A DNA stretch of 64,000 bases from Serratia liquefaciens (GTDB lineage: Bacteria > Pseudomonadota > Gammaproteobacteria > Enterobacterales > Enterobacteriaceae), in contig JAAXZN010000055.1 of NCBI GenBank assembly GCA_012719855.1, forward strand, positions 1 to 64,000. Direction: 5' to 3'. A program made the position numbers and the translations under genes. The notes under the pieces are model-generated. The model saw only the letters and a list, made by a program, of their open reading frames with translations. It did not search any database and had not been told where the DNA came from. Shown here piece by piece: positions 1 to 9,823 of the stretch; the first letter of the stretch is position 1; each line of letters opens with the position of its first letter.

Positions 1-2
1 CA

Positions 3-1493
3 TTGGGGATTTACGATCTGATCCAGCAACGCCACGCGATCTGCCGTAACTACCCGATCATCGGTCGGTTGCGCTTTTTCTTCGAATTTATCCGCCCGGA
101 AATACGCCAATATTTACTGGAAGAAGACAACGCGCAGATCCCGTTTTCACGAACTCAACGCACGCTGGTTTACCGACGAGCCAAAAATGAGATGGGCGAC
201 AAGCCCTTCGGTACCCAGTTGGACGTTTATCAAACCGGTTATGAATGCATTGGACATTCCATGCGCCCGGTCGAGGTGTCCGATCCCACCAGCTTTCGCG
301 TGACGATCGGCGGCCCAGGCTGCAGCCAGCCGTATTCCGCGTCTATTTTCAACATTTCCGCCATGAGTTTCGGTGCCCTGTCGGCCAACGCCATTCGCGC
401 CCTCAATCTTGGGGCAGCAAAAGGCAATTTCTACCACGACACCGGCGAAGGCAGCATCAGCCGTTATCACCGCGAAAACGGTGGCGATCTGGTCTGGGAA
501 TTGGGCAGCGGCTACTTCGGCTGTCGTACTGCCGACGGCCATTTTGATCCGCAGCGCTTCGCCGAGCAGGCCAAAAACCCGCAGGTGAGAATGATTGAAA
601 TCAAACTCAGTCAGGGGGCCAAACCCGGCCATGGCGGCATCTTGCCGGCAAAAAAAGTGGATGCGGAAATCGCCGCAACGCGCGGCGTGCCTGAAGGGGT
701 CGACTGTATTTCTCCGGCCTCGCACAGCGCCTTCAGCACCCCAATAGAAATGATGCATTTCATCCAACAGCTGCGCGAACTGTCCGGTGGCAAACCCGTG
801 GGCTTCAAACTCTGTATCGGCCACCCGTGGGAATTTGTCGCCATCGCCAAAGCGATGTTGCAAACCCAGATATTGCCGGACTTTATTGTAGTGGACGGCA
901 AAGAAGGCGGGACCGGCGCAGCACCGCTCGAACTGTCCAACTATATGGGTATGCCGCTGCGCGAAGGGCTGTTGTTCGTCCACAACACCCTGGTCGGCTG
1001 CGGACTACGCGACAAAATTAAGATTGGTGCCAGCGGTAAAATCATCAGCGCCTTCGATATCGCCAGCGTACTGGTACTGGGTGCCGACTGGGTAAACTCA
1101 GCCCGTGGTTTTATGTTCGCCGTCGGCTGCATTCAGTCGCAAAGCTGCCATACCAACCACTGCCCTACCGGGGTCGCTACCCAGGATCCGTTGCGACAGA
1201 AAGCCCTGGTGGTGCCGAACAAGGCCGAACGCGTTTATCACTTCCACCAGAATACGGTGAAAGCGCTGGCGGAAATGCTGGCGGCGGCTGGGGTCAGTCG
1301 CCCGGAGCAGCTGACTTCGCACCATATGCTGCGTCGCATCACCTCCACCGAAATCAAGGTCTACGCCGACATCTATTACTATCTGGAGCCTGGCGCACTG
1401 CTGGAAAAAGAGATCGAAAGCGATTTTTATGCGCGCATGTGGCGCATGGCAACGCCAAACAGTTTCGATCAGGCGATCGCCCTGCCGGCTTAA
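3..1493 (+). CDS. FMN-binding glutamate synthase family protein (5' end cut by window)
   Basis: This resembles the stand-alone FMN-binding domain of the glutamate synthase large subunit (GltB2/GOGAT-type TIM barrel). Visible landmarks are the glycine-rich GGPGCSQPYSASIF segment, FNISAMSFGALS, the long stretch around KPGHGGILPAKK, and a cysteine cluster (CIQSQSCHTNHCPTG) of the kind that holds an iron-sulfur centre in this family. There is no N-terminal amidotransferase domain, so this is not GltB itself. The first codon in frame is TTG with no ribosome site visible. Relatives usually carry an N-terminal membrane segment, so the true start is probably upstream of the window. Its physiological substrate is not established. 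It converges with betA. Confidence 0.75.
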   Translation: MGIYDLIQQRHAICRNYPIIGRLRFFFEFIRPEIRQYLLEEDNAQIPFSRTQRTLVYRRAKNEMGDKPFGTQLDVYQTGYECIGHSMRPVEVSDPTSFRVTIGGPGCSQPYSASIFNISAMSFGALSANAIRALNLGAAKGNFYHDTGEGSISRYHRENGGDLVWELGSGYFGCRTADGHFDPQRFAEQAKNPQVRMIEIKLSQGAKPGHGGILPAKKVDAEIAATRGVPEGVDCISPASHSAFSTPIEMMHFIQQLRELSGGKPVGFKLCIGHPWEFVAIAKAMLQTQILPDFIVVDGKEGGTGAAPLELSNYMGMPLREGLLFVHNTLVGCGLRDKIKIGASGKIISAFDIASVLVLGADWVNSARGFMFAVGCIQSQSCHTNHCPTGVATQDPLRQKALVVPNKAERVYHFHQNTVKALAEMLAAAGVSRPEQLTSHHMLRRITSTEIKVYADIYYYLEPGALLEKEIESDFYARMWRMATPNSFDQAIALPA

Positions 1494-1540
1494 GGGGTAC
1501 GTTTGTACCTTGTGAGGTGAAAGATAACGGGAATGAATTG

Positions 1541-1616
1541 CCCCCTCGCCTCGGGGAAGGACATTGGAGAGGGGGTTGCTTGCTACAGCGGCCCTCCCCC
1601 TCAGCGGCGAGAGGGC
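1541..1616. repeat. GC-rich double hairpin between convergent genes
   Basis: Two inverted repeats lie in tandem in the 130-base gap between the glutamate-synthase-like gene and betA. CCCCCTC (1541-1547) pairs with GAGGGGG (1569-1575), and GCCCTC (1591-1596) pairs with GAGGGC (1611-1616). No T-run follows on either strand, so a classical intrinsic terminator is not clear. It may be a small repetitive intergenic element or a transcript-end structure. Confidence 0.35.
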
Positions 1617-1623
1617 ATGTGGG

Positions 1624-3291
1624 TTATGACTTACGCGCCGGGGCGTCGCCGGCCACGTAATAGTCGGCGTTACTACGCGGCAACGGCGTGCGTTGGCGGA
1701 TGCGATCGGCAATTTTTTCGGCGATCATGATGGTGGTGGCGTTCAGGTTACCGGTAATGATCAGCGGCATAATGGACGCGTCCACCACCCGCAGACCTTC
1801 CATACCCTGCACTCGCCCTTGCCCATCCACCACCGCCATTTCGTCTTCGCCCATTTTGCATGAGCAGGAAGGATGGAAAGCGGTTTCGGCATGCTCACGC
1901 ACAAAAGCGTCCAACTGTTCGTCGGTCTGCACTTCTGGCCCCGGGCTTATCTCGCGACCGCGATACTCGTCCAACGCAGGCTGCGCCATGATTTCGCGCG
2001 TAATGCGAATGGCGTCGCGGAACTCCTGCCAGTCCTGTTCGGTCGCCATATAGTTGAACAAGATGCTCGGATGTTGGCGCGGATCCTTCGATTTCACCTG
2101 CACCCGACCACGGCTCGGGGAGCGCATCGAGCCGACGTGTGCCTGGAAACCGTGCTCTTTCACCGCGTTGCTGCCGTTGTAGTTAATCGCCACCGGCAAG
2201 AAATGGTACTGAATGTTCGGCCAGGCAAACTCTTCGCGGCTGCGGATAAAGCCACCGGCTTCAAACTGGTTGCTGGCACCCACGCCGGTGCCGTTGAACA
2301 GCCACTCTGCGCCGATCTTTGGCTGGTTGAACCATTGCAATGCCGGGTACAGTGACACCGGCTTTTTACAGGCGTATTGCAGGTACATTTCCAGATGATC
2401 CTGCAAGTTCTCGCCCACGCCGGGCAGATCGTGCACCAGATCGATGTCCAGACGGTTCAGCAGCGACGCCGGACCAACGCCGGAACGCTGCAAAATCTGC
2501 GGCGAGGCGATCGCCCCGGCACACAGCAACACTTCCCGACGCGCACGGACGCTGGTGATTTGGTTACTCTCGCCCTGCAGGTAGTCAACGCCCACCGCGC
2601 GCTTACCCTCAAAGCGGATGCGGTCGGTTAACGCGTGAGTCACAATTTTCAGGTTTGAACGGGAACGAGCCTGATCCAGATACCCGCGCGCGGTGCTGGC
2701 GCGGCGGCCTTTCGGCGTGACAGTGCGATCCATCGGACCAAAGCCTTCCTGCTGGTAGCCGTTCAGGTCATCAGTACGCGGATAACCCGCCTGCACACCG
2801 GCCTCCACCATTGCGTGGAACAATTCATTATTGCCGGCTTTCGGCGTGGTCACGCTGACCGGGCCGTCACCGCCGTGAAAATCGTTCGGCCCGATATCGC
2901 GGGTTTCCGCCTTGCGGAAATACGGCAGGCAGTCCAGGTAGCTCCAGTCTTCCAACCCCGGTGCTTTTGCCCAGTTGTCGAAGTCCATCGCGTTGCCGCG
3001 GATGTAGCACATGCCGTTAATCAGTGATGAGCCACCCAGCCCTTTACCCCGGCCGCACTCCATGCGGCGGTTGTTCATATGCGGTTCAGGATCGGTTTCA
3101 TACGCCCAGTTGTAACGGCGGCCTTGCAGCGGGAATGCCAGCGCGGCCGGCATCTGGGTGCGAAAATCCATCCGATAATCCGGGCCGCCGGCTTCCAGCA
3201 GCAATACGCTAACGTCAGCGTCTTCGGTTAAACGGGTAGCTAAAACGTTACCGGCTGAGCCGGCACCGATAATGATGTAATCGTATTCCAT
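1624..3291 (-). CDS. betA: choline dehydrogenase
   Basis: BetA is a GMC-family FAD flavoprotein, membrane associated, that oxidises choline to betaine aldehyde (and can oxidise the aldehyde further). The N-terminal dinucleotide fold [13 protein letters not shown] lies at residues 6-18. GMC signatures follow ([29 protein letters not shown]), and the C-terminal catalytic region contains HPSCSCKMG and the [13 protein letters not shown] motif. The length of 555 aa is about that of E. coli BetA. AAGGAG lies 8 bases before the ATG. It is the last gene of betI-betB-betA, but it is separated from betB by an ERIC element. It supplies glycine betaine for osmoprotection together with BetB and BetT. Confidence 0.97.
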   Translation of the reverse strand: MEYDYIIIGAGSAGNVLATRLTEDADVSVLLLEAGGPDYRMDFRTQMPAALAFPLQGRRYNWAYETDPEPHMNNRRMECGRGKGLGGSSLINGMCYIRGNAMDFDNWAKAPGLEDWSYLDCLPYFRKAETRDIGPNDFHGGDGPVSVTTPKAGNNELFHAMVEAGVQAGYPRTDDLNGYQQEGFGPMDRTVTPKGRRASTARGYLDQARSRSNLKIVTHALTDRIRFEGKRAVGVDYLQGESNQITSVRARREVLLCAGAIASPQILQRSGVGPASLLNRLDIDLVHDLPGVGENLQDHLEMYLQYACKKPVSLYPALQWFNQPKIGAEWLFNGTGVGASNQFEAGGFIRSREEFAWPNIQYHFLPVAINYNGSNAVKEHGFQAHVGSMRSPSRGRVQVKSKDPRQHPSILFNYMATEQDWQEFRDAIRITREIMAQPALDEYRGREISPGPEVQTDEQLDAFVREHAETAFHPSCSCKMGEDEMAVVDGQGRVQGMEGLRVVDASIMPLIITGNLNATTIMIAEKIADRIRQRTPLPRSNADYYVAGDAPARKS

Positions 3292-3390
3292 ACATTATCT
3301 CCTTAATATAGAGATGCCTGAATAAAGCGAATGGCTTGAATATCGCATGCTGAATATATCAAGGCAGTTTTGGATGCAAAAAAGGATTAT

Positions 3391-3513
3391 CCCCTATGGA
3401 TTTCGAGTTACAGCTAGGCGGCAAGAGCGTGGAACCCCAGGAGCTTACTCAAGTAAGTGGCTGGGGTCCGCGTTCGCAGCCAACAACGCTGTAGCTTGAA
3501 AGACGACGGGGAT
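3391..3513. repeat. ERIC (enterobacterial repetitive intergenic consensus) element
   Basis: An imperfect palindrome of about 123 bases carries the hallmark ERIC core: CCCCAGGAGCTTAC, then AAGTAAGTGGCTGGGG. These match the regions used for the classical ERIC1R/ERIC2 primers. The outer arms are complementary: TTTCGAGTTACAGCTAGGC on the left against GTAGCTTGAAAGACGACGG on the right. It fills most of the betB-betA gap and so would be transcribed inside the operon. I saw no other copy in the window. Confidence 0.9.
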
Positions 3514-3515
3514 AT

Positions 3516-4988
3516 TTAAAAGATGGAAATATATTCGCCCAGCTCGACTTGCACCGATTTGATCTGGGTGTAATGTTCCAGCGTGCTGAGACCATTTTCA
3601 CGGCCGACGCCAGACTGCTTATACCCGCCGACCGGCATTTCCGGCGCGGATTCACCCCAGGTGTTGATCCAGCAAATGCCGGCCTCCAACTGGTGGATTA
3701 CCCGATGTGCCCGGGTCAGATCATTGGTCACCAACCCGGCAGCCAGGCCGAAGGTGGTGTCGTTCGCACGGCGTACCACTTCTTCTTCGCTGTGGTAAGT
3801 GAGAATGCTCATAACCGGCCCAAAGATCTCTTCGCGCACGATCTCCATCTCGTCACCACAGTCGGTAAATACCGTCGGCGCCACATAGGCCCCTTTGGCG
3901 TATTCACCCTCAGTCACACGTTCGCCGCCGCACAACAGGCGAGCGCCGCTTTTCTTGCCGCTTTCGATGAAGCGCAATACCGACTCCATATGCGCGAAGC
4001 TGACCAGCGGGCCAAAGTTGGTTTGCGGATCGCTAGGATCCCCCAGGCGGATGCGCTTAACGCGCTCGAGGATTTTGGCTTCGAAATCCGCCTGCAACGC
4101 TGCGGGGACAAATACTCGAGTCCCATTGGTGCACACCTGGCCGGAGCTGTAGAAGTTAGCCATCATGGCGATATCGGCGGCGCGATCCAGGCAGGCGTCG
4201 TCAAAAATAATCAGCGGGGATTTGCCACCCAGCTCCATGGTGACTTCTTTCAGCGTCGAACCTGAGGCGTTAGCCATCACTTTCTTACCGGTTTTGACAC
4301 CGCCGGTGAAGGACACCTTGGCAATGCCGGGATGATCGGTCAGGTACTGGCCGACTTCTGCGCCGCTGCCGGTGACCACGTTGAATACGCCGTCCGGCAA
4401 ACCGGCTTCGGTATAGATTTCCGCCAGCTTCAGCGCCGTCAGGGAAGTGACTTCACTGGGTTTGAAGATCATCGCGTTGCCTGCCGCCAGTGCCGGTGCG
4501 GATTTCCACAGGGCAATCTGGATCGGGTAGTTCCAGGCGCCAATACCGGCAACCACGCCCAGGGGCTCACGACGGGTATAAACAAAGGCGCTGTCACGCA
4601 GCGGGATCTGCTGGCCTTCGATCGCCGGGATCAGACCCGCATAATATTCCAATACGTCGGCACCGGTAACGATATCCACCGCCGTGGTTTCCGACATGGC
4701 CTTGCCGGTATCCAACGTTTCCAGCGCGGCCAGTTCGTCGTTGCGTTCGCGCAGAATATCCACCGCACGGCGCAAAATACGAGAACGTTCCATCGCCGTC
4801 ATCGCTGCCCACACTTTCTGTCCGCTGGCTGCACTGGCCACCGCACGGTTGACGTCTTCAGCGCTGGCGGACTGGATCTCGGCAAGCACTTCACCGTTCG
4901 CCGGGTTAACCGCGTTGAAAGTTTTTCCATCGGTACTGTCTACATAGGCACCATTAATATAGAGCTTCTGTAAGCCAAAACGGGACAT
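3516..4988 (-). CDS. betB: betaine aldehyde dehydrogenase
   Basis: BetB is a cytoplasmic NAD(P)-dependent aldehyde dehydrogenase that converts betaine aldehyde to glycine betaine. Visible motifs are the general-base segment [15 protein letters not shown] and the catalytic-cysteine segment [13 protein letters not shown]. From the chosen ATG the protein has 490 aa, the same as E. coli BetB. That ATG follows AAGGAGAACCT. The frame is open further upstream (to 5114), but the extra residues overlap betI and do not look like an aldehyde dehydrogenase. It lies 20 bases downstream of betI in the same operon. Confidence 0.97.
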   Translation of the reverse strand: MSRFGLQKLYINGAYVDSTDGKTFNAVNPANGEVLAEIQSASAEDVNRAVASAASGQKVWAAMTAMERSRILRRAVDILRERNDELAALETLDTGKAMSETTAVDIVTGADVLEYYAGLIPAIEGQQIPLRDSAFVYTRREPLGVVAGIGAWNYPIQIALWKSAPALAAGNAMIFKPSEVTSLTALKLAEIYTEAGLPDGVFNVVTGSGAEVGQYLTDHPGIAKVSFTGGVKTGKKVMANASGSTLKEVTMELGGKSPLIIFDDACLDRAADIAMMANFYSSGQVCTNGTRVFVPAALQADFEAKILERVKRIRLGDPSDPQTNFGPLVSFAHMESVLRFIESGKKSGARLLCGGERVTEGEYAKGAYVAPTVFTDCGDEMEIVREEIFGPVMSILTYHSEEEVVRRANDTTFGLAAGLVTNDLTRAHRVIHQLEAGICWINTWGESAPEMPVGGYKQSGVGRENGLSTLEHYTQIKSVQVELGEYISIF

Positions 4989-5008
4989 AGGTTCTCCTTG
5001 GGTTATCC

Positions 5009-5605
5009 TCAGGGTGGCGTTTGCCCCCGGAGTTGAAACGTAATGTATTCGGTCGTGAGCGCGATCGCCTGCGCCTGGTTGAACGCCGCGCCGCGCAACG
5101 CACTGCGCAGCCACAGGCCGTCAATCAGTGCCGCCAATCCTTTGGCTGCCAGTCGCGCCTGCGCCTTGGGCAATTGGCGGCTAAATTCGGCACACAGGTT
5201 GGAATACAGCCGACGGCCGTTCACCTGTTGCAGCCGATTAAGCTGCGGCTGGTGCAAGCTGCTGGCCCAAAACGCCAGCCAGGTTTTCATCGCCGCGCTG
5301 TTGATCTGGCTGTCGTCGAAGTTACCGGCGACGATCGCCTGCAGCCGCGATGCCGGGCTCTGGTCGCTCAACGCCTGTAGCCGCAGCTTCACCGCCTCGC
5401 CCAAATGGCTAATCAAATAGCGCATAGTGGCTTCCAGCAGGCCGTTCTTGTCCTTGAAATAATGGCTGATAATGCCGTTGGAAACCCCGGCCCGCCGCGC
5501 TATCTGCGCGATGGTGGCGTCATGCATTCCCACTTCGTTCACCGCGGCCAGCGTGGCATCTATCAACTGCTGCCTTCTGATTGGCTGCATTCCTACCTTT
5601 GGCAT
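5009..5605 (-). CDS. betI: TetR-family repressor of the choline operon
   Basis: BetI is a TetR-family repressor that responds to choline. The N-terminal helix-turn-helix is seen at [21 protein letters not shown] (about residues 29-49), followed by the helical ligand domain with the family segment [20 protein letters not shown]. At 198 aa it is close to the usual BetI length. It is the promoter-proximal gene of betI-betB-betA and is divergent from betT. A perfect palindrome of the BetI operator type lies in the shared intergenic region. Repression of both transcription units, relieved by choline, is inferred from the known E. coli system. Confidence 0.95.
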   Translation of the reverse strand: MPKVGMQPIRRQQLIDATLAAVNEVGMHDATIAQIARRAGVSNGIISHYFKDKNGLLEATMRYLISHLGEAVKLRLQALSDQSPASRLQAIVAGNFDDSQINSAAMKTWLAFWASSLHQPQLNRLQQVNGRRLYSNLCAEFSRQLPKAQARLAAKGLAALIDGLWLRSALRGAAFNQAQAIALTTEYITFQLRGQTPP

Positions 5606-6018
5606 AATTCGACTCTCACAAAACCGACTTCGGCCTCGTCTCAGCGGTGTAATTTCATGGCCTTTTCACCTGCTGAACTTGGTCTTCATGCTCACTATTA
5701 AACTTTTTTTTGATTGAACGTTCAATAAAAATTGCATATATTTTATTACCGCTTGGTTACAAATATGTACTTTTCGGTTGTGGAACTGGCTGATTTTTGT
5801 GAGGTATTTAACGAATCTGACCAAAATCAGTGTCTGTAAGCGGTTCCCACCACGAGACGATTTTCCGTTTCGTTAACAAGCAAAGCGGCAATCTTTGGCA
5901 AGCAGAATAGCGATTGCCGCGGCTTTATATCCGCACTTTTCCGGGCGGCGCCGATGCGTACGTTCAGGCTGGTGTGTGGGCACGATTTTACTCAGTTGTT
6001 AAAAAACAGAGGAAGACG
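5606..6018. promoter_or_regulatory. betI/betT divergent control region
   Basis: This is a 413-base gap between the divergent betI and betT genes. The betI-proximal half is AT-rich and contains the operator palindrome listed separately, with T- and A-rich flanks that could serve as promoter elements for both directions. An AGAGGA ribosome site lies just before the betT ATG at 6019. The remaining sequence shows no further open frame or strong hairpin that I can support. Confidence 0.6.
5713..5726. promoter_or_regulatory. BetI operator (perfect palindrome)
   Basis: ATTGAACGTTCAAT is a perfect 14-base palindrome flanked by T-rich sequence on the left and A-rich sequence on the right, so the dyad extends with one mismatch. 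It matches the known E. coli BetI target type (TTGAACGTTCAA core) and lies 108 bases from the betI start, between betI and betT. Confidence 0.85.
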
Positions 6019-8058
6019 ATGACAACACGCGAAACCTCCTCAAAACCACAACAGGATGGCCTTAATCCGGTGGTTTTCTTTACCTCAGCGGGGCTGATCC
6101 TTGCCTTCTCGTTGATGACCATCTTTTTTACCGATTTCTCCGGGCGATGGATCACCCGCACCCTGAATTGGGTTTCAACCACCTTCGGCTGGTATTACCT
6201 GCTGGCCGCAACCCTGTACATCGTATTTGTGGTGTTTATCGCCGCTTCGCGCTTCGGTTCGATTAAGCTCGGGCCAGAACAGTCGAAACCTGAATTCAGC
6301 CTGATGAGCTGGGCAGCGATGCTGTTCGCCGCCGGCATCGGCATCGATCTGATGTTCTTCTCGGTCGCCGAACCTGTGACGCAATATATGATGCCACCGG
6401 AAGGCCAGGGCCAGACGATGGAAGCCGCCCGCCAGGCCATGGTGTGGACGCTGTTCCACTACGGCCTGACCGGCTGGTCGATGTATGCGCTGATGGGCAT
6501 CGCCCTCGGCTACTTCAGCTACCGCTATAACCTGCCGTTGACCATCCGTTCGGCGCTCTACCCGATTTTTGGCAAACGCATCAACGGTCCGATCGGCCAC
6601 AGCGTAGACATTGCGGCCGTGCTGGGTACTATCTTCGGCATCGCCACCACGCTGGGTATTGGCGTGGTGCAGTTAAACTACGGGCTGAAAGTGCTGTTCC
6701 ACATTCCGGAAAACCTGACGGTTCAGGCCGCGCTGATCCTGCTTTCGGTGATCATGGCGACCATTTCTGTGACCTCGGGCGTCAACAAAGGCATCCGCAT
6801 TCTGTCGGAGCTCAACGTACTGTTGGCGTTGGGGCTGATCATGTTCGTGCTGTTCTTCGGCGATACCGAATTCCTGCTCAATGCGCTGGTGCTCAACGTC
6901 GGCGATTACGTTAACCGCTTTATGGGGATGACCCTTAACAGCTTCGCCTTCGACCGGCCGGTAGAGTGGATGAATAACTGGACCCTGTTCTTCTGGGCCT
7001 GGTGGGTAGCCTGGGCACCTTTTGTCGGTCTGTTCCTGGCGCGCATTTCGCGTGGGCGCACCATCCGTCAGTTTGTGGTCGGTACGCTGATTATTCCTTT
7101 CGTGTTCACCCTGCTGTGGCTGTCGATTTTCGGCAACAGCGCGCTTTACCAGATCATTCACGGCAATGCCGCTTTCGCGCAGGAAGTGATGCAGTATCCG
7201 GAACGTGGCTTCTACAGCCTGCTGGCACAGTATCCGGGCTTCACCTTCAGCGCCTCGGTGGCGACCATCACCGGCCTGCTGTTCTACGTTACGTCGGCAG
7301 ACTCCGGTTCTCTGGTGCTGGGTAACTTCACCTCGCGTCTGAGCGACATCAACAACGATGCGCCCAACTGGCTGCGAATTTTCTGGTCGATAACCATTGG
7401 CCTGCTGACCATCGGCATGCTGATGACCGACGGCGTGCCCGCGCTGCAAAAAACCACGGTGATCATGGGCCTGCCATTCAGCTTCGTGATCTTCTTCGTG
7501 ATGGCCGGCCTGTATAAATCGCTGCGGGTAGAGGATTACCGCAAGGCCAGCGCGCTGAACACCAGCGCGCCAATGCCGGTGTCCAGCAATGACGTGCTCA
7601 ACTGGAAACAGCGGCTGTCGCGGGTGATGAATTACCCTGGCACTCAATACACGCAGAAAATGCTGGATACCCGTTGCCGACCGGCAATGCAAGAAGTGGC
7701 GCGTGAGCTGGAACTGCGCGGTGCCAAAGTGGAATTCAGTGAGGTGCCGCCGACCGAAGATGAGCGCTTGAGCCATCTGGAGCTGCTGGTGCATCTGGGC
7801 GAAGAGCAGAACTTCATCTACCAGATCTGGCCACAGCGTTATTCGGTGCCGGGCTTTACCTATCGCGCCCGCTCCGGCAAGTCACATTACTACCGGTTGG
7901 AAACCTTCCTGATGGAAGGCACCCAGGGCAATGACCTGATGGATTACAGCAAAGAGCAGGTGATCGGCGATATTCTCGATCAGTATGAGAAACACCTGAA
8001 CTTTGTGCATATCCACCGTGAGGCGCCGGGCAATACCCTGACCTTCCCGGATATGTGA
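6019..8058 (+). CDS. betT: high-affinity choline transporter, BCCT family
   Basis: BetT is an inner-membrane, ion-driven choline importer with 12 predicted transmembrane segments. The BCCT signature is seen in NWTLFFWAWWVAWAPFVG. Other family segments are SWAAMLFAAGIGIDLMFFSVAEP and the SADSGSLVLGN motif. A hydrophilic C-terminal tail of roughly 170 residues, the osmosensing extension of BetT proteins, follows the last membrane helix. The ATG at 6019 gives 679 aa, close to E. coli BetT, and has AGAGGA in front. A start at 5914 would add a non-conserved leader. It is divergent from betIBA and feeds that pathway. Confidence 0.96.
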   Translation: MTTRETSSKPQQDGLNPVVFFTSAGLILAFSLMTIFFTDFSGRWITRTLNWVSTTFGWYYLLAATLYIVFVVFIAASRFGSIKLGPEQSKPEFSLMSWAAMLFAAGIGIDLMFFSVAEPVTQYMMPPEGQGQTMEAARQAMVWTLFHYGLTGWSMYALMGIALGYFSYRYNLPLTIRSALYPIFGKRINGPIGHSVDIAAVLGTIFGIATTLGIGVVQLNYGLKVLFHIPENLTVQAALILLSVIMATISVTSGVNKGIRILSELNVLLALGLIMFVLFFGDTEFLLNALVLNVGDYVNRFMGMTLNSFAFDRPVEWMNNWTLFFWAWWVAWAPFVGLFLARISRGRTIRQFVVGTLIIPFVFTLLWLSIFGNSALYQIIHGNAAFAQEVMQYPERGFYSLLAQYPGFTFSASVATITGLLFYVTSADSGSLVLGNFTSRLSDINNDAPNWLRIFWSITIGLLTIGMLMTDGVPALQKTTVIMGLPFSFVIFFVMAGLYKSLRVEDYRKASALNTSAPMPVSSNDVLNWKQRLSRVMNYPGTQYTQKMLDTRCRPAMQEVARELELRGAKVEFSEVPPTEDERLSHLELLVHLGEEQNFIYQIWPQRYSVPGFTYRARSGKSHYYRLETFLMEGTQGNDLMDYSKEQVIGDILDQYEKHLNFVHIHREAPGNTLTFPDM

Positions 8059-8077
8059 TCCGTCCAACACGGACAAA

Positions 8078-8107
8078 GGGCGCAGTTTAAAAACTGCGCC
8101 CTTTTTT
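8078..8107 (+). terminator. intrinsic terminator of betT
   Basis: GGGCGCAGTTT (8078-8088) pairs perfectly with AAACTGCGCCC (8091-8101) and is followed by TTTTTT. It begins 19 bases after the betT stop and overlaps the end of the convergent DUF417 gene. Confidence 0.92.
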
Positions 8108-8576
8108 ACGACATATCGTCAGGCAAGTCGGCTTTTAGCAGCAGTATCGACCCCGCCAATAACACCAAATCCTTTAGCAGAAAGCTGGTGGCTCCGCCCA
8201 TCGCCGGAAAGCCACCGGCCGAAGCTTCCCAGGCGCCCGGCGTAGAGAAGATCAGCGTCAGGGTGGTCAGGTAGGTCAGCGTCGATCCCGCGGCCCCCAA
8301 CAATCCCAAACGTCGCGACCAGAAACCGGCCAGCAGCAGGAGACCAAAACTCCACTCGGCAACCCCCAATGCATAACTGGCGCCGCGAATACCAAACACA
8401 TCATGCATCCAGGCCAACAGCGGGCTGTTGCCAATCAGAGGCACCAGCCCCTGCGCTTCATAATCAAACCAATTGGCATAGCCGAAGGCGGCGAAGATCA
8501 CCACCAACGCCAGCCGCATAAAGGCCACGTCCCAGTTCGAGCGCTTAAAGCGCTGCAGCCACATTGACTGAACCAT
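8106..8576 (-). CDS. DUF417 (YkgB/RclC-like) inner-membrane protein
   Basis: This is a small membrane protein of about 156 aa with four predicted hydrophobic helices. It resembles E. coli YkgB/RclC of the reactive-chlorine-resistance operon. Shared features are the first helix followed by the YEA...PLIGNSPLLAW stretch, the GVAEWSFGLLLLAG helix, the RRLGLLGA turn and the final LKDLVLLAGSILLL helix. The biochemical activity of the family is unknown. The ATG at 8576 is preceded by GGGAGG; a longer reading frame upstream lacks a good ribosome site. It lies 69 bases downstream of the MxKDx gene and is probably the last gene of the four-gene leftward operon. Confidence 0.75.
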   Translation of the reverse strand: MVQSMWLQRFKRSNWDVAFMRLALVVIFAAFGYANWFDYEAQGLVPLIGNSPLLAWMHDVFGIRGASYALGVAEWSFGLLLLAGFWSRRLGLLGAAGSTLTYLTTLTLIFSTPGAWEASAGGFPAMGGATSFLLKDLVLLAGSILLLKADLPDDMS

Positions 8577-8645
8577 CGTCCCTCCCGTTGTGCTGCCCGC
8601 AGCCGGGATTAAAACAGCGGCCATCCGGCTGCGGGGCGCGGTGGC

Positions 8646-8966
8646 TTACTGCCCCATAGCGTCTTTTTTCATTGCGTCTTTACCCATACCGTCTTTCTTC
8701 ATGCCGTCATGCTTCATGGCATCTTTACCCATGCTGTCTTTCTTCATGCCGTCGTGTTTCATGGCATCTTTGCCCATGCCGTCCTTCTTCATGCAATCCT
8801 TGCCCATGCACTCTTTTTTCATGCCGTCTTTGGCCATACCCTCGTGCGACATCTGGCTCATGCCGTCTTTTTTCATCGCGTCTTTGCCCATGCTGTCGGC
8901 GGCATTGGCACCGAGGGAACCTAACATCAACGCGCTACACATCATGACTGCGAATAACTTTTTCAT
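8646..8966 (-). CDS. methionine-rich MxKDx pentapeptide-repeat secreted protein
   Basis: This is a 106-aa protein with a clear Sec signal peptide (MKKLFAVMMCSALMLGSLG, cleavage near ANA-AD at residue 22-23). The mature part is almost wholly a tandem repeat of five-residue units of the form M-(K/G)-(K/H)-D-(G/A/S). I count 17 methionines in about 84 mature residues, plus two cysteines (KKECM, GKDCM). It matches the described MxKDx pentapeptide repeat type, whose function is not established. It is encoded between a molybdopterin reductase gene and an RclC-like gene. A role as an oxidisable methionine sink or a metal-binding peptide is inference. The ATG has GGAAA upstream. Confidence 0.85.
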   Translation of the reverse strand: MKKLFAVMMCSALMLGSLGANAADSMGKDAMKKDGMSQMSHEGMAKDGMKKECMGKDCMKKDGMGKDAMKHDGMKKDSMGKDAMKHDGMKKDGMGKDAMKKDAMGQ

Positions 8967-9024
8967 GGTATTTCCTTTTCTCATTTAAAAAGCACCTGTG
9001 TGCCGGGGACGGTTGCGGTAGCCG

Positions 9025-9813
9025 TTAGCTGCCGCCAAACCAGTTGTAGCCTTGATCTTCCCAGTAGCCGCCGGGAAAGCGGTTGGTGACCTCTATGACC
9101 TGAATATGTTTCGGGTTCTTGTAACCGAGCTTGGTCGGCATACGCAGCTTCATCGGATAGCCGTATTTGCGCGGCAGGATCTGGCCATCGTAGGTCAGCG
9201 CCATAATGGTTTGCGGATGCAGCGCCGTGGCCATGTCGATGCTGGTGTAGTAATCGTCGGCACATTTGAAGCTGACATAACTGGCGCTCAGGTCCGCGCC
9301 GATCGCCTGCAGAAATTGCGCAAAGGGTACGCCGCCCCACTTGCCGATGGCGCTCCAGCCTTCAACGCAGATATGGCGCGTCACCTGGCTGATTTGCGTC
9401 ATGCTGTGCAATTGCGGCAAGGTCCAGGGTTGCTTATTCAGCACCAGGCCACTGACCTCCAGCCGATAATCCTCGCCATTGATATCCGGCGCTTCTTCTT
9501 CGGCGTAAAACGCGTTGAATGGAAACGGACGCGTAATCTGCGACTCGGCATACACCGGCGCCAAATGGTCGGCGTTAAACAGCCACCCTTGCACCCGGTC
9601 GTTAAAGCGCGAAATACGGCTCAGCGCCTGTTCCACATGGGTGTTGTCGCTGAGATCGCAGCCGGTGAGCATCGCAATGCCACCGAGCGTCAACCCGTTA
9701 CGCAGAAAACGGCGGCGTGAAGAGGAGGCCAATTGGCGCGCCAGCAGCTGCTGTGCTTCCCTGACGATTTCTCTGCCTTCACTCAGGCTGATAGCGGGTT
9801 TATCTGTTTTCAT
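9025..9813 (-). CDS. molybdopterin-dependent oxidoreductase, Tat lipoprotein (copy 1)
   Basis: This is a sulfite-oxidase-fold molybdenum enzyme, distantly like MsrP/YedY. The twin-arginine motif SSRRRFLRNG (residues 31-40) is followed by a hydrophobic stretch ending in a lipobox LTGC (C52), so Tat export and lipid anchoring are predicted. The molybdenum-ligand cysteine is most likely C149 in RHICVEGWSAIGKWGGVPF, equivalent to the RCVEAWS motif of YedY. At 262 aa it is shorter than E. coli MsrP (334 aa). It lies 10 bases after the cytochrome b gene, its probable electron donor. The substrate is unknown; methionine sulfoxide is a plausible guess because of the neighbouring Met-rich protein. A paralogue lies at 25165-25932. 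Confidence 0.85.
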   Translation of the reverse strand: MKTDKPAISLSEGREIVREAQQLLARQLASSSRRRFLRNGLTLGGIAMLTGCDLSDNTHVEQALSRISRFNDRVQGWLFNADHLAPVYAESQITRPFPFNAFYAEEEAPDINGEDYRLEVSGLVLNKQPWTLPQLHSMTQISQVTRHICVEGWSAIGKWGGVPFAQFLQAIGADLSASYVSFKCADDYYTSIDMATALHPQTIMALTYDGQILPRKYGYPMKLRMPTKLGYKNPKHIQVIEVTNRFPGGYWEDQGYNWFGGS

Positions 9814-9823
9814 CAGGTTCTCC

